Below, one piece after another: positions 61,017 through 64,000 of a DNA stretch of 64,000 nt; position 1 is the stretch's first letter, and each line of letters opens with the position of its first letter. The position numbers and the translations under genes were made by a program. The stretch comes from Rugosimonospora africana (GTDB taxonomy: Bacteria > Actinomycetota > Actinomycetes > Mycobacteriales > Micromonosporaceae). The notes below the pieces were generated by a model that saw only the letters and a list, made by a program, of their open reading frames with translations, had not been told where the DNA came from and made no database searches. Location of the stretch: the NCBI RefSeq assembly GCF_016862975.1, contig NZ_BONZ01000045.1, forward strand, positions 124,001 to 188,000, in the 5' to 3' direction.

Positions 61017-63088
61017 TGCCTGCTCACCCCACTCGTCGCGCGATTCTGTCCGCGGCCGTCATCGCCCCTGTCGCTGGCCTGGCTCGTCCATCAATCGCCG
61101 GTGCCGCCCCCAGCACGACGCAGACCACCGCCGATCCGGTGTCCTTGGGCACTCCGCTGAGGGAGACGAACGTCTCCGGTTCTGCTGTCGTCACGACACC
61201 GGACGGCGAACCGCGGATGTACGCAGTCATCGACGGCAGCCCCGCCGTCCTTGCCGTCGTCGACCCGCGCACCGCCAAAACGCTATGGACCAGCCCGCTC
61301 ACCGGCGGCGGCACCGGCGCGCTGGTCGTCTTGGACAGCGGAGACGTCTACATCGGCGGCGCCGGCAACGTATACCACCTGCGCTGGGGAAGCCAGGCGC
61401 CCGAAGATCTAGGTAAGCCAGTCGCCAACCAGACCGTCACCTACAGTCTCACGATCGGCGACGACGGCCTCATCTACGGAGTCACCTACCCGGGCGCGGC
61501 CCTGTTCTCCATCGATCCGAGCAACGACGCGGTCCACAATTTCGGCTCTCTGGTGGACGACGCCAAGCACGCATACGCCGTCACCGCCCTCGGAGGCAAC
61601 CTCTACGTCGGCACCGGATCCAGCCCGCACTTCCTGCGCGTCGACCCAACTACGGGCGCGGTCAGTGACATCGCCATGCCGGACGGGTCCGACGGCGACA
61701 ACGCGCTGGCCTCGGTGTTCGACGTAAACGCCGTGGGCGACATCGTCTACGCGCGCATCGGCCACGACATCAAGTACTCGCCGCTCTACCCGTACCACCC
61801 GGACACCGACAGCTGGGACGATCCGATCAACGACGTCGCCGGCCTCGGTCTACCGCCGGCAGGACCCAACGGCGAGGTCTACGTGATGACCGAGAACACG
61901 CTGACCGCGTACGACCCGGAAACCAGCAAGCTCAGCCCCACCCCGTTGACCTATCCAGGGCGCGTGTACAACTACCGAGGTACCGGCTGGGTCGACCTCG
62001 GCGACTCCGACTGGCCGGGGCAGACGCTCGTCGGCTTCTTCTGGCGCGGCGAGGTGTGGCGCTACAACCCGACCACCGCGAAGACTCAAACAGACCAGTC
62101 TGACGTCCCGACGTCGCCGGTGGACATCATCTCGGTGTCCCCCGCTCGCGACGGCGGTGTGTGGGTGGGCGGTCACCTGGTCGGATTCGCCCACGTGGCC
62201 GAGGACGGAGACACCACCTACCACCGTTGGTCGCAAGCCGAGAGCTTCTACGACGACGGACGCAACCTCTGGATCGGCGCCTACCCGGACTCCCGCGGGT
62301 ATCGCTTCGATCCCAGCCTCCCGTTCAACGACCCCGACTACTTGCCCGGCCCGCCCGGATCGGCGATCAACCCGGTCAAGCTCTGGGACTTCGCGCTGGA
62401 CGAAACCTACACGGGCCCACCACAGGATCGGGTCTTCGCCATGACCCGCGCGGGACGCTGGGTGTTGGCGGCGACCGGCCCGAAGCTCACCGCGTTCGGC
62501 GGCGCACTGGTGGTCTACGACACGAAGACCGGCAAATATCGGATCATCGGCGATCTTGCCCATGAGCGCGCGCTGACGTCGCTCGCCGTTCGGGCCGGCA
62601 TGGTCTACGCGGGAAGCTGGATCAACGGCGGTACTGGCAGTTCCAACCCGCCCCAGTTCGAGGGCACGGTCCTCGCCTACGATCTCGAGCACGGCCGTGT
62701 GCGGTGGCAGGTATCGCCGGAGGCTGGCGCGACCTCCTATGTCGCCACGCAGTTCGATGCCCGTGGCCGCCTATGGACCTTGGCGGGCACGGCGCTCTTG
62801 CAGCTCAATCCGGCTACCGGCGCCATCAAGCGGCGCGTCCAGTTGCCGGGAACGATGAGCACCACGTCCGCCACCTCGCCGAGCACTGTCGGCACCGTTG
62901 CTCAGGTGCCGGGAAAGGACGCGCTGTATGTCGGCGTGGCCGATCGGCTCTGCCTGGTCTGGGGCGCTACCGGCAAGGTCGACGACCTGGGCGAGTTCGG
63001 CTACAGCCAGTTCGCCGTGCTGCCAGACGGCCGGCTGGTGCTTGTGTCCGGCGTGACGCTGTACAAGTGGCAGCCGCCAACCGCCTAA
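61016..63088 (+). CDS. Tat-secreted beta-propeller protein
   Basis: 690 residues from ATG 61016. The N-terminus is twin-arginine-like (HPTRRAILSAAVIAPVAG, cleavage near AGA). The rest is a series of four-stranded blades of the SMP-30/PQQ/YncE kind, with repeating D-G and G-x-x-Y-x-G turns (SGDVYIGGAGNVYHL, DDGLIYGVTYPGAALFSID, GGNLYVGTGSSPHFLRVD, GKDALYVGVADRL). Such proteins act as binding proteins, lactonases or lyase-like enzymes in glycan loci. No catalytic metal triad is evident. It is cotranscribed from the upstream promoter and precedes the sulfatase. Confidence 0.75.
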   Translation: MPAHPTRRAILSAAVIAPVAGLARPSIAGAAPSTTQTTADPVSLGTPLRETNVSGSAVVTTPDGEPRMYAVIDGSPAVLAVVDPRTAKTLWTSPLTGGGTGALVVLDSGDVYIGGAGNVYHLRWGSQAPEDLGKPVANQTVTYSLTIGDDGLIYGVTYPGAALFSIDPSNDAVHNFGSLVDDAKHAYAVTALGGNLYVGTGSSPHFLRVDPTTGAVSDIAMPDGSDGDNALASVFDVNAVGDIVYARIGHDIKYSPLYPYHPDTDSWDDPINDVAGLGLPPAGPNGEVYVMTENTLTAYDPETSKLSPTPLTYPGRVYNYRGTGWVDLGDSDWPGQTLVGFFWRGEVWRYNPTTAKTQTDQSDVPTSPVDIISVSPARDGGVWVGGHLVGFAHVAEDGDTTYHRWSQAESFYDDGRNLWIGAYPDSRGYRFDPSLPFNDPDYLPGPPGSAINPVKLWDFALDETYTGPPQDRVFAMTRAGRWVLAATGPKLTAFGGALVVYDTKTGKYRIIGDLAHERALTSLAVRAGMVYAGSWINGGTGSSNPPQFEGTVLAYDLEHGRVRWQVSPEAGATSYVATQFDARGRLWTLAGTALLQLNPATGAIKRRVQLPGTMSTTSATSPSTVGTVAQVPGKDALYVGVADRLCLVWGATGKVDDLGEFGYSQFAVLPDGRLVLVSGVTLYKWQPPTA

Positions 63089-63200
63089 ATTGCGGTCGAC
63101 GTGGTCGCACGAGGTGTTGGTGCTGCTCCCGAGCCGACCTGCGTGGCGGCGTCCCTGACCTGATGGAGAAGGGAAGCGACTTTCGGTCTAGACCGCAATT
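63088..63200. repeat. 10-bp inverted repeat pair AATTGCGGTC / GACCGCAATT
   Basis: The two arms (63088-63097 and 63191-63200) are 93 bp apart, too far for a simple hairpin; the right arm overlaps the DasR-like palindrome. They may be paired operator elements or chance. Confidence 0.3.
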
Positions 63201-63214
63201 GCTCGGCGGTCTAG
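63184..63214. promoter_or_regulatory. DasR-like palindrome CGGTCTAGACCG with adjacent half-copy
   Basis: CGGTCTAGACCG (63184-63195) is a perfect 12-bp palindrome containing GGTCTAGACC, the core of the DasR-responsive element. CGGTCTAG recurs at 63207-63214. It lies upstream of the small ORF and sulfatase. Confidence 0.6.
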
Positions 63215-63246
63215 TGTGGCCAGAGCTCCAGCCCTGGAGGGACGAC

Positions 63247-63366
63247 ATGGTTCCAGATGAACGCACAGCCTTCACCCGCCACAGCGTCCTGCAGGCAACC
63301 ATCCAGGTACGCGCCATCCACGCCAGCCTCGACGCCGCCACCGTCACGATCGGCGCCACGCGATGA
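63247..63366 (+). CDS. 39-aa ORF coupled to the sulfatase gene
   Basis: ATG 63247 has a good ribosome site (GGAGG seven bases upstream) and its TGA overlaps the sulfatase ATG (ATGA). The product (PDERTAFTRHSVLQATIQ and onward to TVTIGATR) has no recognised domain. It may be a real small protein or a leader peptide that sets sulfatase translation. Confidence 0.45.
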   Translation: MVPDERTAFTRHSVLQATIQVRAIHASLDAATVTIGATR

Positions 63367-64000
63367 CGCCGCCCGACATCGTGCTCGCCCACTGCCACGA
63401 CCTGGGCGACTGGCTGTCCTGCTACCGAATGCCCAGCGTCCCCAGCCCCAGCCTGGAACGGTTCGCCGCCGAATCGGTCGTGTTCGACAACGCGTTCGCC
63501 ACAGCCCCGCTGTGCAGCCCGGCGCGCGCCTCACTGTTCACCGGAACCTCGCCGCACGTCAACGGCATCCAAGGACTCGCGCACGCCGGATGGCGCTACC
63601 GCCCCGGCGTGCGAACGCTGCCTGAACTGATGTCCGGGGCGGGCTACCGCAGCGTGCTGGTCGGCCTGCAGCACGAACACACCGACCCCACGGTCCTGGG
63701 CTATGACGAGGTGATCGGCGCCGGATTCCTGCCGCGCGCGCTGCCGATGGCGGCGATGGCCGAAGAGTACCTTCGGGACCGCACCACAAGTCCCGGCGCG
63801 CGGCAACCGATGCTGATGGTCACCGGTACCTGGGAGGTGCATCGCCCCTGGCCCCCGGAGGACTACCGACCCGCCGACCCGGACCGCGTCGACGTGCCGG
63901 AGTTCCTGCCTGACAACGCGCACACCCGGGCTGACATCGCCGCTTTCCACGGCTCCATCCGCCAGCTCGACACGGCGTTCGGCCGGCTGCTGCACGCCAT
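63363..64000 (+). CDS. Formylglycine-dependent sulfatase, 5' part (cut by window end)
   Basis: 212 codons are visible. The modification motif is LCSPARASLFTG (C-x-P-x-R), where the Cys becomes formylglycine. The order IVLAHCHDLG, PSLERFAAESVVFDNAFATAPLCSPARA split by spacing, GIQGLAHAGWRY, LPELMSGAGYRSVLVG and HRPWPPEDYRPADPDRVDVPEFLPD resembles N-sulfoglucosamine sulfohydrolase-like members. The usual N-terminal metal-ligand pair DD is weak here (AHCHDLGDW), which should be checked. No signal peptide, so probably intracellular. Confidence 0.82.
   Translation, partial: MTPPDIVLAHCHDLGDWLSCYRMPSVPSPSLERFAAESVVFDNAFATAPLCSPARASLFTGTSPHVNGIQGLAHAGWRYRPGVRTLPELMSGAGYRSVLVGLQHEHTDPTVLGYDEVIGAGFLPRALPMAAMAEEYLRDRTTSPGARQPMLMVTGTWEVHRPWPPEDYRPADPDRVDVPEFLPDNAHTRADIAAFHGSIRQLDTAFGRLLHA

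Overview
The window is high-GC DNA with codon use, start codons (many GTG, some TTG) and regulator families typical of a filamentous actinomycete. SARP/AfsR-type and ECF41-type regulators, twin-arginine secreted enzymes, a mycothiol-type maleylpyruvate isomerase fold and a MocR regulator all point that way. I cannot name the genus. Gene order is mostly accessory: small operons, each beside its own regulator, separated by decayed gene remnants. There are no rRNA or tRNA genes, IS elements, phage genes or CRISPR arrays that I can see.

Layout. 1-3400: tail of a secreted glycosidase, an isolated phosphopantetheine adenylyltransferase (coaD) and small uncharacterised proteins. 3620-9613: GH85 endo-beta-N-acetylglucosaminidase, a molybdopterin (sulfite-oxidase fold) protein, and a secreted GH5 enzyme divergent from a LacI regulator, with matching inverted boxes at both ends of the gap. 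9736-16958: ArsR/SRPBCC/DHFR-like operon, a DinB-like protein, a GntR/membrane-protein pair, OsmC, RNase HI with an unusual Cys/His tail, and a carboxymuconolactone-decarboxylase-like gene coupled to an ECF41 sigma factor with a matching promoter. 17042-23259: LacI-controlled sugar ABC importer (binding protein and two permeases, no ATPase) ending in a GH51 arabinofuranosidase.

23317-27863: a large AfsR-like SARP regulator divergent from a secreted NucA/NucB-like protein. The gap holds three 6-bp direct repeats at exact 11-bp spacing, the classic SARP layout. 27922-36384: MDMPI and VOC proteins, a DHA2 drug-efflux pump, a small secreted protein, MocR divergent from an enoyl-CoA hydratase, OsmC and an SDR. 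36384-39687: an ABC-2 exporter and a PadR-controlled membrane gene with a perfect 19-bp operator. 39877-43270: a SET-domain/NTF2-like fusion and a serine hydrolase among remnants of a MarR regulator, a nucleotidyltransferase, a RidA protein and an oligopeptide ABC ATPase.

43497-49285: a two-component system divergent from a MacB-like efflux operon, closed by a strong terminator. 49301-58203: exported metallophosphatase, lipoprotein, DUF4173-like membrane protein, and a 1279-residue secreted sedolisin protease with kelch repeats. 58380-64000: an HTH regulator, a methyltransferase, a truncated secreted gene that now supplies promoter and operator to a beta-propeller protein, and a sulfatase cut by the window end, preceded by a DasR-like palindrome.

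The most interesting signals are paired regulator-operator sets readable directly from sequence (SARP, two LacI, ECF41, PadR, MocR, ArsR), two unusual domain fusions (RNase HI plus Cys/His tail; SET plus NTF2-like), and a possible sulfated or aminosugar glycan theme (GH85, sulfatase, GGTCTAGACC site).
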